A program made the translations under genes and the position numbers. Positions 24,168 to 33,080 of a stretch of 64,000 nt of DNA are shown piece after piece. The notes beneath the pieces are model-generated. The model saw only the letters and a program-made list of their open reading frames with translations, had not been told where the DNA came from and ran no database searches. Every line of letters begins with the position of its first letter. Position 1 is the stretch's first letter. The stretch comes from Pseudomonas ekonensis (GTDB lineage: Bacteria; Pseudomonadota; Gammaproteobacteria; Pseudomonadales; Pseudomonadaceae). The stretch is taken from contig NZ_JAHSTS010000001.1 of assembly GCF_019145435.1 (NCBI RefSeq), positions 2,494,001 through 2,558,000 of the forward strand. Direction: 5' to 3'.

Positions 24168-24932
24168 ATGAAGATTGTCGTTATCGGAGGCACCGGCCTC
24201 ATCGGATCGAAACTTGTGAAGAACCTGCGCGAGCGCGGCCATGACGCGCTCGCGGCCTCGCCCAACACCGGCGTGAACAGCATCACCCGCGAAGGCCTGG
24301 CCGAAGCGATGGACGGCGCCCAGGTGGTGGTCGACGTGTCCAACGCGCCGTCCTGGGAAGACCAAGCGGTGCTGGAGTTCTTCGAGACCTCCACCCGCAA
24401 CCTGTTGGCCGCCGAGGCCGCCGCCGGGGTTCGCCATCACGTGGCGCTGTCGGTGGTGGGCAGCGAGCGGCTGCCGGACAACGGCTACTTCCGCGCCAAA
24501 GTGGCGCAGGAGAACCTGATCAAGGCGTCCGGCATGCCCTACAGCCTGCTGCGGGCCACCCAGTTCTTCGAATTCGTCGGCGGCATCGCCCAGTCGGCCA
24601 CGGTCGGCGACGAAGTGCGCCTGTCGCCTGCGCTGATCCAGCCCATGGCCTCGGACGACGTCGCCGCCGCGCTGACCGACGTGGCGCTGGCCGCGCCGAG
24701 CAACGGCACCCAGGAAGTCGCCGGCCCCGAGGCCTTGCCGCTGGATGAGCTGGTCCGGCGCTTCTTCCGCGTCACCGGCGACACCCGCAAGGTGATCCCG
24801 GACGTCCACGCGCGCTATTTCGGCGATGAACTGGACGACCAGTCGCTCACCCCCGGCGGCGCCAACCCGCGCCTGGGCCCGACCCGTTTCGAAGACTGGC
24901 TGGCGCAATCGACCGCGTCGGCTGCGCGCTGA
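24168..24932 (+). CDS. NmrA-like NAD(P)-binding SDR-family protein
   Basis: A 254-residue atypical short-chain dehydrogenase. The N-terminal glycine motif is VVIGGTGLIGSKL; the strand ending LAASPNTG follows; YFRAKVAQENLIKASG holds the Y/K region and LLRATQFFEFV comes next. NmrA-like proteins may be reductases or redox sensors. The start is fixed by AAGCGGAGAGACGCC just upstream of 24168. It is followed after 34 bp by a secreted cupin gene, with which it probably forms an operon. The pair often occurs in pseudomonads under control of stress regulators, but I infer no specific role. Confidence 0.88.
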   Translation: MKIVVIGGTGLIGSKLVKNLRERGHDALAASPNTGVNSITREGLAEAMDGAQVVVDVSNAPSWEDQAVLEFFETSTRNLLAAEAAAGVRHHVALSVVGSERLPDNGYFRAKVAQENLIKASGMPYSLLRATQFFEFVGGIAQSATVGDEVRLSPALIQPMASDDVAAALTDVALAAPSNGTQEVAGPEALPLDELVRRFFRVTGDTRKVIPDVHARYFGDELDDQSLTPGGANPRLGPTRFEDWLAQSTASAAR

Positions 24933-24966
24933 ACGCGCACTCACCCTCATCGATAGGAGCACTGCC

Positions 24967-25389
24967 ATGTTTAGCCGAATCCTGTTGGCCGCCACCCTGG
25001 CGGCCGTGTCGGTCACCGCTGCCTCGACGGCCTCGGCGGCCGAGCCGCAAGCGGGCAAAGTCACCGTGGTGTTCGACCGCGCCCTGCCCAACGTGCCGGG
25101 CAAGACCATGAAGGGCGTGCTGGTGGAATACGCGCCGGGCGGGTCTTCGCCTGCGCACTTCCATCCGAAGTCGGCGTTCATCTATGCCACGGTGCTTGAG
25201 GGCGCCGTGCGCAGCAAGGTCGGCGATGCGCCGGAGAAGGTCTACAAGGCCGGGGAGCACTTCGTCGAGCAGCCGGGCGACTTCCACGCCGTCAGCGCCA
25301 ACGCCAGCGCCACCGAGCCGTCCCGCCTGCTGGCGGTGTTCGTGCTCGACAGCACCGAGGGGGATCTGGTCCGGCCGGTGAAGCCGTAA
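24967..25389 (+). CDS. Secreted cupin-domain protein
   Basis: A 140-residue protein with a clear signal peptide (hydrophobic ILLAATLAAVSVTAASTASA, cleavage expected after the alanines near residue 24). The remainder is one small cupin barrel: APGGSSPAHFHPKSAFIYATVLEG is the first cupin motif with its metal histidines, and PGDFHAVSANASATEP the second. Periplasmic cupins of this type bind a metal and are of unknown function. AGGAGC precedes the start. It is the second gene after the NmrA-like gene. Confidence 0.88.
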   Translation: MFSRILLAATLAAVSVTAASTASAAEPQAGKVTVVFDRALPNVPGKTMKGVLVEYAPGGSSPAHFHPKSAFIYATVLEGAVRSKVGDAPEKVYKAGEHFVEQPGDFHAVSANASATEPSRLLAVFVLDSTEGDLVRPVKP

Positions 25390-25410
25390 ACGCGCCCTTT
25401 CACCCGTCAG

Positions 25411-25437
25411 CCTCCGGCGCACTTGCACCGCCGGAGG
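25411..25437. terminator. Hairpin between converging genes
   Basis: Perfect 9-base arms CCTCCGGCG and CGCCGGAGG around 9 bases, in the 83-bp gap between the cupin gene and the convergent DUF2599 gene. No T run of note; probably slows transcription from both sides. Confidence 0.55.
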
Positions 25438-25472
25438 TGTTGACGTTCGCGTTCGTCAGGCGCGCACCTTGC

Positions 25473-26711
25473 TCAGTAAGGATTGCAGCGCTGCGCCACC
25501 GCCGTGGCCTGGTCGACATAAGGCCGTGCCGGCTCAAGGTTCCACTCCGGCTTGTCGCGCACGGGCTTGCCGTCGAAGGTGGCCGCCAGGTGGCAGACCA
25601 GCTGACGGCGCAACGAGCCGCCGTTGACGCTGTACTGGCGCCATTGGTCGTCGTTCTTATGCTTGTTGTACAGCTCGGCGAACATCCGGTCGGTCTGGTT
25701 GTCCTTGATCGCCCGGCCGCACGCGGTGGGCACCACCTGCAGCGACCAGGTGTCCGGGCCGAGCTTGGGGTCGGGCCGCTTCACCCAGGTGCTGGACTCG
25801 ATGTATTTGTCGCAGTACTTGGGTTCAGGCACCGATGCGGTCTGGATGCAGGAGAACGTCGCCTTGGCCACCGGCGTCTTGGGGAAGTCGATCTTGACGA
25901 TGTTGCGGTCCTTGCCGGTCTTGTTCTTGTAGTCCTTCTGGTTGGCCAACGCGTCGTTGAGGCCGCGCTGGTCGCTGTAGAAGAAGGCCAGGATCGGCAG
26001 TTCGTCGGTCTTGGGGTTGCCCAGGCGCAGTTCGGTCTGGGTCTGGAACTCGCGGCTGTTGATCACCCGCCGCGAGCCCATGAAGTTCTGGAACGCGGTG
26101 ACCCGCTCCTGGCTGCTCATGGGGTTGCGCATGTTGAAGCCGCACTGCAGTTGGTCCTGCTGGCGGTTGTTGTTGAACTTGGTGAAGTGCGCGACCCACG
26201 CATTGACGTTGGTGATCGGCGGCGCCATGGACTGGCACACCGCTTCGGTCTGGGTGGTGTTCTTGTTGTTGCCGCAGCCCCGGTCGTCGCGAAAATCGGT
26301 CCAGGCGTCGTTGGGGAACGCGCAGTAGATGTGCACCGGGTTCTCGGGGTCGCGCACCAGATCCACCGGCGTGATGAGGTAGCCGTTCTGGGTGCTCATC
26401 CCGGGGTCCTCGTAGCTGATGCCGTCGGCGCGCATCCATGAGGCGGCGAACGTGCCCAGTTCCTGGGCCTTGGGGCTGGGGTTCCAGACATCCCATTGCT
26501 GCCCTTTCGCCGGATCCGCCCGGTGGGTGCCCCGGACCAACAACCCAGAACAGTCCGACGCCGGATCCCTGCCGCAACTGTCGACGGTGTTGTTATAGAG
26601 CGTTTCGACTTTCCTCAGCGTCTCCGCGCAGGATTCGGCCTTCACCGCTGCCGCTTGCAGGCACAGCGGCAATGCCAGCAACGGTGCGATCCTGTCCCAA
26701 CGAGTCTTCAT
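25473..26711 (-). CDS. Secreted DUF2599-domain protein (halovibrin-like), single repeat
   Basis: A 412-residue protein with a signal peptide (LLALPLCLQAAAVKA). Its N-terminal two thirds contain several cysteines (CAETLRKVETLYNNTVDSC, CSGLLVRG) and CSxNMR-like pairs, suggesting a disulfide-stabilised extracellular fold. The last 110 residues are one DUF2599-type unit, beginning KYIESSTWVKR and with LQVVPTACGRA and PEWNLEPARPY, ending in RCNPY. The layout resembles halovibrins, secreted NAD-glycohydrolases described in Vibrio fischeri, but I cannot confirm catalytic residues. It lies 40 bp after a larger paralogue on the same strand. Confidence 0.65.
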   Translation of the reverse strand: MKTRWDRIAPLLALPLCLQAAAVKAESCAETLRKVETLYNNTVDSCGRDPASDCSGLLVRGTHRADPAKGQQWDVWNPSPKAQELGTFAASWMRADGISYEDPGMSTQNGYLITPVDLVRDPENPVHIYCAFPNDAWTDFRDDRGCGNNKNTTQTEAVCQSMAPPITNVNAWVAHFTKFNNNRQQDQLQCGFNMRNPMSSQERVTAFQNFMGSRRVINSREFQTQTELRLGNPKTDELPILAFFYSDQRGLNDALANQKDYKNKTGKDRNIVKIDFPKTPVAKATFSCIQTASVPEPKYCDKYIESSTWVKRPDPKLGPDTWSLQVVPTACGRAIKDNQTDRMFAELYNKHKNDDQWRQYSVNGGSLRRQLVCHLAATFDGKPVRDKPEWNLEPARPYVDQATAVAQRCNPY

Positions 26712-26751
26712 GACGTGCTCCTTTCCCTTTTGCGAAACCTGTTTGCCGAAC

Positions 26752-28443
26752 CTATCGCGCCACCGGATTGCAGCCCGCCGCGCGCGTGTCGCCGTCCGAC
26801 AGCGCGGGCCGGAACGGCTCCAGGTTCCACGGCGTCTTGCTGCGGTAGTTGACCAGCACGCAGTTCAGTTGCCCGCGCATGCTGCCGGCGGATTTCTCGT
26901 TGTCGCGCCACTGGCTGTCGCCGCCGCGCAGGGCAAACAACTGGTCGTACAGGGCGCCGGCCTGCTCGTTGGGCAAGGCCCGGCCGGCCGCGGTCGGCAC
27001 CACGCTCAAGGTCCATTCGTCCTGGCGGGTGCCCGGGTCGTAGCGCTTGACCCAATCGGCGGACGCGATGTACTGCACCGTTCTGGCCGGCACGGGATTG
27101 CACCCGGCCTTGGCCGCTTCCTGCGGCGTGACGACGGGGCGGAACGGCTCCAGGTTCCATTCGGTCTTGCCCGGGTAGTGCTGCACCAGGCAACTCAGTT
27201 GCTGGCGCATGCTGCCGGCGGCCTTCTCGTTGTCGCGCCACTGGCTGTCGGCGCCGCGCAGGGCGAACAGTTCCTGGTAGACCGCCTCCTGCGCGCTCGC
27301 CTGGCTCGCCTTGCCCTGGGCGGTGGGGACGACGTTGAGGGTCCATTCGTTTTTCCCGGTGCCGGGGTCATGACGCTCGACCCAGGTGGCCGACGCGATG
27401 TACCGGGCAGGTGGCGTCACCGGGGTCGGCTGGCCGTTGCCGGCGGCGTCCAGGTCAATCGCCTGATCGGCGGCGACATAGCTGAAACGCTGCTCCGGCG
27501 GCTTGGTGAAGTCCAGCCGCAGGATCGGCACGCTGTAGCCCTGGGCCTGGAGCTTCTTCTGGAAATTGCGCGCGCTGTTGAGGCCGTTCTCCGGCTTCGG
27601 CGGCGCCTGGTCGCCCCGGGTGGCGAAGTTCTGCGTGCTGTTGACGTTGTAGATGAACGCATCGATGTACTTCATGTTTTCGCTGCCGTCGTTGCTGGCC
27701 GAGGCATTCTTCAACATGAATTCGTTGACCTGCGCGCTGAAGGCGAACGGGTCTTTGTTGGTGGTCTTCACCCGCGATTCGTGGACGCGGATCATGGCGT
27801 TCCAGTCGTCGGGCCTTTCGGCGTTCCAGGAGCACTGGTCGTACTGGATCGGCCCCTTGAGCAAGCCGGTGTAGCGGGCCGTCCACTGCGCGGCGGTGCT
27901 CACGCCGGCTTCGGCGCAGGTGCCGTAGGCCAACGCCGCGTTGCGGTTGTCCATCGCGGCCTGAGCCTTGCGCGGCGGCTCCTTGCTGTCGAAAAAGCCG
28001 CAACCGTACCACTTGCGCTCCGGCCCCGTGCCGCCGTCGAACGCGTAGATGCACGTCCAGCCCTGCTCCTTGACCGGCAGCTGCAGGTCCATCGAATCGG
28101 TGGGCGTGCGCAGGATGAACCCGGCCGGATGGATGAGGATGCGCGTGCTCAGGTCCTTGCGGATCCACGAATAGGAGGTCGCGCCGATCTTGATCGCGTA
28201 CGGGCTGTAGTCCCACGGGTTGAACGGCCCGTCGTTGACCATGCGCAAGGTCACGCCGCTGCAGTAGTAATGCCCGCGGGCAGCGCCGGTGTCGGGCTCC
28301 TGGCAGGCGTCCTTGAGGGTGTTGTAGTTGCGGTTGATGCGGTTCAGGGTCTCGACCGGATCGAGCACCGTCTGGGCCGCCGCGCCGCAGGCCAGGGTAA
28401 GGGAACACACGAGAGCGAAAGACGAACGCAGGGCTGCGCGCAT
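26752..28443 (-). CDS. Secreted DUF2599-domain protein (halovibrin-like), two tandem repeats
   Basis: A 563-residue paralogue of the next gene. A signal peptide (LVCSLTLACGAAAQ) precedes an N-terminal region of about 320 residues with the same TLNRINRNYNTLKDAC opening and paired cysteines. The C terminus has two tandem copies of the DUF2599-type unit, residues about 346-454 and 455-563. Each starts YIASA(T/D)WV-(E/K)R, contains DSQWRDNEK, AGSMR and WNLEPFRP, and ends AGCNPV. The copies are strongly similar, so the duplication looks recent. Both proteins are probably exported and may act on NAD or host targets; this follows from the halovibrin comparison only. Confidence 0.65.
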   Translation of the reverse strand: MRAALRSSFALVCSLTLACGAAAQTVLDPVETLNRINRNYNTLKDACQEPDTGAARGHYYCSGVTLRMVNDGPFNPWDYSPYAIKIGATSYSWIRKDLSTRILIHPAGFILRTPTDSMDLQLPVKEQGWTCIYAFDGGTGPERKWYGCGFFDSKEPPRKAQAAMDNRNAALAYGTCAEAGVSTAAQWTARYTGLLKGPIQYDQCSWNAERPDDWNAMIRVHESRVKTTNKDPFAFSAQVNEFMLKNASASNDGSENMKYIDAFIYNVNSTQNFATRGDQAPPKPENGLNSARNFQKKLQAQGYSVPILRLDFTKPPEQRFSYVAADQAIDLDAAGNGQPTPVTPPARYIASATWVERHDPGTGKNEWTLNVVPTAQGKASQASAQEAVYQELFALRGADSQWRDNEKAAGSMRQQLSCLVQHYPGKTEWNLEPFRPVVTPQEAAKAGCNPVPARTVQYIASADWVKRYDPGTRQDEWTLSVVPTAAGRALPNEQAGALYDQLFALRGGDSQWRDNEKSAGSMRGQLNCVLVNYRSKTPWNLEPFRPALSDGDTRAAGCNPVAR

Positions 28444-28542
28444 GGCCGACGACTCCTTGTCGTGGGAGGTGAAACGTCCTTGGGGTTGAGCGTAGATAGG
28501 CTGGTGTTTGCGGTCAAACCAGTGAACCGCAAATGTCGTCCG

Positions 28543-28998
28543 CTATGGCTTTGCAGGGATTTCCTTTTCGCGCTCCTGCTCGACCAACGCTTTGGCGTAC
28601 GCCTTTATGGTCTGGTATTTGGGAAACAGCCTGTCCCGAAGCACCGCCTCCAGATCGGATCGTTGATGGTCGAAATAGAACACGAATTCGCTTCTGATCT
28701 CTCTCAGTTCGACGAGCATCAACCGGTACGTATTCTTTTTGGTCTCGACCCCGAACAACGTGTCCATCGCCGTAATGACGGTCGTCGCAACGCCCAAGAT
28801 CAGCAGCCAATTCACGGTCGGGGCATCGGGTTCGGCGTCAGTCCAGCCGGACACCAGCGTCACCGCGGATGCCACAAGGATCAGGCCTATCCGGAATGAG
28901 TAATAGACCAGCCTGTAGGTGTCAGCCTTGCTGTCGATCCTGTCTATGTCTCGCTGGAGTTGCGCATAAAACTTGTGGTCTATCGACGGATTCTTCAT
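28543..28998 (-). CDS. Small two-helix membrane protein, SLATT/DUF4231-like
   Basis: A 151-residue protein with an N-terminal helix rich in charged residues (FYAQLQRDIDRIDSKADTYR), two membrane segments (near LILVASAVTLVSG and NWLLILGVATTVITAMDTLFG), and a long C-terminal helix (LMLVELREIRSEFVFYF). This is the plan of SLATT domains, two-helix membrane proteins linked in other genomes to nucleotide-signalled defence. No SMODS or TIR partner is next to it here, and similarity is by architecture only. A divergent membrane protein gene lies 215 bp away. DNA here is less GC-rich than its neighbours. Confidence 0.6.
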   Translation of the reverse strand: MKNPSIDHKFYAQLQRDIDRIDSKADTYRLVYYSFRIGLILVASAVTLVSGWTDAEPDAPTVNWLLILGVATTVITAMDTLFGVETKKNTYRLMLVELREIRSEFVFYFDHQRSDLEAVLRDRLFPKYQTIKAYAKALVEQEREKEIPAKP

Positions 28999-29213
28999 TT
29001 CTCAGGTCCCTTGATGAGTTCCGGCACGGCGATGAATCCAACGCAAGCTGAAGCATAGGCCAGACTTCGGCCTGCTCTGTGCCTAAACGATTTCTGGCTG
29101 AGGCTAACGGCCCGAGCGACTATAGTTCACACCTGAGACAGCGTTGAAAGACTGGAACGCTGCCCCCCGCTCGACGATGGAAGATCCAAGCCCACACCAT
29201 CAGGAACCCCACG

Positions 29214-30131
29214 ATGAAGGACGCATCAACGGATCTTGGAAGACAAATCGACACCGCCATGAAGTTGCTCTCGCTCTCGGCAAAAGTGGGGCTTCTGGTG
29301 GGCGGCGGCTCCATCGTCGGTTATCTGCTGATGAACGGGCATTACCCCCAAGGCGTCTCCCTGGGCGATGGATTGCTGTTTCTGGTGTCGGCGTTTTCCT
29401 TCGGCATCGTCTGCCTGTACTTCTCGATCTCCATCACGGCGGTCGGGATTCTGCTGTCGCCGATCCTCGCACCCGCCGTGAGGCTGGCCGTCCGGGTCGT
29501 GAACGTATTCAGGGAGCAGAAGATCGCTTCGCCCGTCACGCGGCAGAAGATCGGGTTCCCGGCGGTGTTCTTCGGGTTCTGCGGACTGGCCATCATCTAT
29601 TTCCTGGCGCGACGGAGCCTGATCGATCACCTGCCCCTGATCGTGCTGCCGTTGTTCCAATGCATCATGTATGCGGCGCTCGTGGAGCAGAACGAGAAGA
29701 TGCGGCTGGCAAAACTTCAGGCCGAGCCTGATCCGCAAGAAAACCAGCCTTCACCCGACTTGCACCACCTCAGGAAATCCAGGGCCATCCTGGCGGGCAT
29801 CATATTGGTCGTCCCGATTTTGATGGGCGGCGTGACATCCGATCTGTTGCAGTTGGCCATGACCTTCGCAAAGATCCGCATCGACCACGCGACCATCCTG
29901 GTGAAGGCCCCCTACTCCAACCTGCTGCCGAACCCGAAAGAGTCAAAGATCGACAACTTCAAGACCTTCGAAAAGGCCACTGTGATCTTCAGGGGCGTCG
30001 GCAACACCACGCTCATCGAAATGCGCACTCCCGACACGGCGACCCGGCTGGAGATCCCGAACGACTCGATCATCATCGAGCGCACGGCGAAGATCGCGCC
30101 GGACGCCAAAATCGCTGAAGGCAATCTTTAG
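29214..30131 (+). CDS. Multi-pass membrane protein of unknown function
   Basis: A 305-residue protein I do not recognise. It has a short cytosolic start (MKDASTDLGRQIDTAMKLLS), hydrophobic segments at about 22-45, 48-70, 75-95, 112-130, 135-155 and 190-210, and a C-terminal soluble part of roughly 90 residues (HATILVKAPYSNLLPNP to the end) that could lie on the other side of the membrane. The arrangement is divergent from the SLATT-like gene. GGAACCCCACG precedes the ATG. Lower GC and no recognisable family suggest accessory DNA. Confidence 0.75.
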   Translation: MKDASTDLGRQIDTAMKLLSLSAKVGLLVGGGSIVGYLLMNGHYPQGVSLGDGLLFLVSAFSFGIVCLYFSISITAVGILLSPILAPAVRLAVRVVNVFREQKIASPVTRQKIGFPAVFFGFCGLAIIYFLARRSLIDHLPLIVLPLFQCIMYAALVEQNEKMRLAKLQAEPDPQENQPSPDLHHLRKSRAILAGIILVVPILMGGVTSDLLQLAMTFAKIRIDHATILVKAPYSNLLPNPKESKIDNFKTFEKATVIFRGVGNTTLIEMRTPDTATRLEIPNDSIIIERTAKIAPDAKIAEGNL

Positions 30132-30278
30132 CGCTTAAAGTCCCGGCGAGCTGCCCTTGCCTGCCCTGGCGATGCCAGCCACTGATAGGAATAGGCAACC
30201 CTCAAAGACAAACCGGCATAGGTCACTCTTGCCTCATTCCCTACCATGGGCTCCACGCCAACACACCGGAGCCCTACC

Positions 30279-31112
30279 ATGCCAGTCACCAAAACCCTCT
30301 TCATCACCGGCGCCAGCAGCGGCTTCGGCCATGCGCTGGCCAAGGAAGCGCTTGCCGCCGGCCACCGTGTCATCGGTACCGTGCGCCGCGAGGCGGACTT
30401 GCAGGCCTTCGAGGCCCTGTCGCCGGGCAATGCCCATGGCGTGATCCTGGATGTCACCGACTTCGACCGGATCGACGCCGTCGTCGCCGAGACCGAAACC
30501 GCCTTCGGCCCGGTCGATGTGTTGGTCAACAACGCCGGCTACGGCCACGAAGGCGTCTTCGAGGAGTCGCCGCTGGAGGAGATGCGCCGTCAGTTCGACG
30601 TCAACGTGTTCGGCGCCGTGGCGGTGACCCAGGCGTTCCTGCCCTGCTTCCGCCAACGCCGCGCCGGGCGCATCCTCAACATCACCTCCATGGGCGGCAC
30701 GATCACGATGCCGGGCATCGCCTATTACTGCGCCAGCAAGTTTGCGCTCGAAGGCATCTCCGATACCCTGAGCCAGGAACTGCGCCCGTTCGGCATCTTC
30801 GTCACCGCCGTGGCGCCCGGCTCGTTCCGCACGGACTGGGCCGGCCGCTCGATGCGGCGCACGCCGCGCAGCATCGCCGACTACGACGCCAGCTTCGACC
30901 CGGTCCGCAAGGCCCGCGAAGACAAGAGCGGCAAGCAGCTCGGCGACCCGCAAAAAGCCGCGCAAGCAATGTTGCAGGTCATCGACGAACCGACGCCGCC
31001 GGCCCACCTGCTGCTGGGCAGCGACGCCCTGAACCTGGTGCGCGACAAGCTCAAGCGCACCGCCGACGAGATCGACCGATGGGAAGCCCTGACCCGCTCC
31101 ACCGACCATTGA
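30279..31112 (+). CDS. Short-chain dehydrogenase/reductase
   Basis: A 277-residue classical SDR. TGASSGFGHALAKEAL is the cofactor glycine motif, NNAGYG the structural motif, and the catalytic Ser-Tyr-Lys are in ITSMGG and YYCASKFALEG. The start at 30279 follows CCGGAGCCC, and an earlier in-frame ATG 33 bp upstream is unlikely. It is followed after 22 bp by an AraC regulator that probably controls it. Substrate unknown; SDRs of this kind (oxidoreductase with AraC neighbour) are common in pseudomonads. Confidence 0.92.
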   Translation: MPVTKTLFITGASSGFGHALAKEALAAGHRVIGTVRREADLQAFEALSPGNAHGVILDVTDFDRIDAVVAETETAFGPVDVLVNNAGYGHEGVFEESPLEEMRRQFDVNVFGAVAVTQAFLPCFRQRRAGRILNITSMGGTITMPGIAYYCASKFALEGISDTLSQELRPFGIFVTAVAPGSFRTDWAGRSMRRTPRSIADYDASFDPVRKAREDKSGKQLGDPQKAAQAMLQVIDEPTPPAHLLLGSDALNLVRDKLKRTADEIDRWEALTRSTDH

Positions 31113-31134
31113 CCCCACGGCAGGAGGTCCGCCC

Positions 31135-32073
31135 ATGACCCCGCACGATGCAGACACCCGGCACATGGTGCGGCTCATGGAGAAACTGGCTCCGGTCGAA
31201 GGCTACAACCTCAGCGCGCTGGATGACGTGCGTTTCCTGCGCTCGAACCGGCCGCTGACCCGCACGCCGGTGCTGTACGACCCCGGCATCGTGATCCTGT
31301 GCCAGGGGCGCAAGCGCGGGTATCTGGGCGACGAAGTGTATGTCTACGACGCCAGCCACTACCTGGTCGTGTCCGTGCCGGTGCCCTTCACCATGGAGAC
31401 CGACGCCAGCGAAGAGGAACCGATGCTGGCGGTCTACATGCGCCTGGATCTGCGCCTGGCCAGCGAGCTGATGCAGCAGGTGGACGAGGTGCACGGCCCG
31501 AGCCAGGCGCCGCCCAAAGGCATGTACGCCTCGCCGATGGACGATTCGCTGCACGCCTCGACGCTGCGTTTCCTGGAGGCCATGAGCGTGCCGGGCGAGG
31601 CTTTGATTCTGGGGCCCTCGCTGGTGCGGGAGATCTACTACCGCATCCTCACCGGCGCCCAAGGCGGCTCGATGCGCGCGGCGCTCGAGCGCCAGGGGCA
31701 TTTCGGCAAGGTGACCCGTGCGATCCGCATGATCCACGCCTGCTACCCGCAGCATCTGGACGTCGAGCGACTCGCCCGGGAAGCGAGCATGAGCGTGCCC
31801 AACTTCCACCTGCACTTTCGCAACGTCACGGACGCCTCGCCCATGCAGTACCTCAAGTCCACGCGCCTGCATCAGGCACGGCTGCTGATGCTGCGCCACA
31901 CCATGACCGCGTCGGCGGCGGCTTTCGCCGTCGGCTACGAAAGCGCCTCGCAGTTCAGCCGCGAGTTCAAGCGCTTCTTCGGCAGGACGCCGCTGGCCGA
32001 GATCCAATGGATGAAAGCGACGTATGCGCTGCCGGCGCCCGTTTCGCCTTCGATCTATGTGTCGTCGCACTAG
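31135..32073 (+). CDS. AraC-family regulator (AraC_N cupin type)
   Basis: A 312-residue regulator with an N-terminal AraC_N-type cupin (VLYDPGIVILCQGRKRGYLGDEVYVYDASHYLV) and a C-terminal pair of helix-turn-helices (LDVERLAREASMSVPNFHLHF, ASAAAFAVGYESASQFSREFKRFFG). Proteins of this group often regulate the dehydrogenase gene next to them, here the SDR 22 bp upstream. The stop lies 99 bp before another, unrelated AraC-family gene. Confidence 0.92.
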   Translation: MTPHDADTRHMVRLMEKLAPVEGYNLSALDDVRFLRSNRPLTRTPVLYDPGIVILCQGRKRGYLGDEVYVYDASHYLVVSVPVPFTMETDASEEEPMLAVYMRLDLRLASELMQQVDEVHGPSQAPPKGMYASPMDDSLHASTLRFLEAMSVPGEALILGPSLVREIYYRILTGAQGGSMRAALERQGHFGKVTRAIRMIHACYPQHLDVERLAREASMSVPNFHLHFRNVTDASPMQYLKSTRLHQARLLMLRHTMTASAAAFAVGYESASQFSREFKRFFGRTPLAEIQWMKATYALPAPVSPSIYVSSH

Positions 32074-32172
32074 AGACCAGTCCCGCGAAATGCCTGCCTG
32101 CGCGCGCAACGGACTTGCAACCTCGCCGGATTCTCATCAAGGTGGAGCGTCCGGCAACCAGGCAGTTTCGCG

Positions 32173-33048
32173 ATGACCTCCTCCACCCACGACCCGAGCG
32201 CCAACGACTGGATCAACATCCGCCGCGACCGGGACACCGGCATCGAAAGCGTGCATGCGCACTTTCAGGGCCACGCCTACGAGCCCCACGACCACGACGA
32301 GATGCTGGTGGGCGTGACCCAGCAAGGCGTGCAGCGCTTCAGTTGCCACCGTTCGCTGCACACCAGCACGCCGGGCCGTTCGATCCTGATCGAGCCCGGC
32401 GCGGTGCATGACGGCCATGCGCCGGAGCCGGAAGGCTTCACCTACGCGATGCTGTACCTGCCGCAGACGTGGGTCGCAGGCATGACCGACCGCCTCGGCC
32501 TGGGCGATGCTTCGGCTTTGGAAGCGGCGTTCCGCAGCACCCTGGCCGACGACTCGCAGCTCAGCGCCTCGATCCAGCAAGCGTTCCTGGCCATCCACAA
32601 TGAGGAAGGCCGGCTGGCCCGGGACCAAAGCCTGGATCACCTGATCGGCATGCTGGCCCGGCACATCTACCGGCCGACGCCTTCCGGCAAGGCCGATGCC
32701 GACTTTGAAATGCAGCGGGCCCGGGAATACCTGCACGCCCACCTGTCCGACGACATCGGCCTGGACGAACTGGCGATGCATTCGGGGATCGACCGTTTCC
32801 GTCTGACCCGCCAGTTCAAGCGCGCCTTCGGCCAGACGCCCCACGCCTATCTGGTGCGGCTGCGCTTGCGGGCCGCGCGCATTCTCCTGGCCAGCGGCCA
32901 GGCGCCGGTAGACGTGGCCGCCGCCGTGGGCTTCGCTGACCAAAGCCATTTGGGGCTGTGGTTCCGCCGTGCCTACCGGCTCACCCCGGCCGGCTATCAG
33001 CGCCAGTGCACAAACCTTACAGACCGGGAAACCGCCCGCCTTCCATGA
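32173..33048 (+). CDS. AraC-family regulator with ligand-binding cupin
   Basis: A 291-residue AraC-type protein. The N terminus has a cupin with HDHDEMLVGVTQQGVQRFSCH, in which histidines may bind metal or ligand. The C terminus has the double helix-turn-helix (IGLDELAMHSGIDRFRLTRQFKRAFG, VDVAAAVGFADQSHLGLWFRRAY). AraC proteins of this layout often regulate LysE-type exporters and DUF2000 genes, which is exactly what follows: DUF2000 at 33081 and a LysE gene at 33596. Likely local control, based on position. Confidence 0.92.
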   Translation: MTSSTHDPSANDWINIRRDRDTGIESVHAHFQGHAYEPHDHDEMLVGVTQQGVQRFSCHRSLHTSTPGRSILIEPGAVHDGHAPEPEGFTYAMLYLPQTWVAGMTDRLGLGDASALEAAFRSTLADDSQLSASIQQAFLAIHNEEGRLARDQSLDHLIGMLARHIYRPTPSGKADADFEMQRAREYLHAHLSDDIGLDELAMHSGIDRFRLTRQFKRAFGQTPHAYLVRLRLRAARILLASGQAPVDVAAAVGFADQSHLGLWFRRAYRLTPAGYQRQCTNLTDRETARLP

Positions 33049-33080
33049 TGCAGGCTCCAGACTGACGGAGCCTTCCACTC

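Noticed and set aside
26710..28899. 729-codon frame opposite the DUF2599 gene
   Set aside because: Antisense to a protein with signal peptide and repeats; the reverse frame has no known domain and runs through the gap between two genes.
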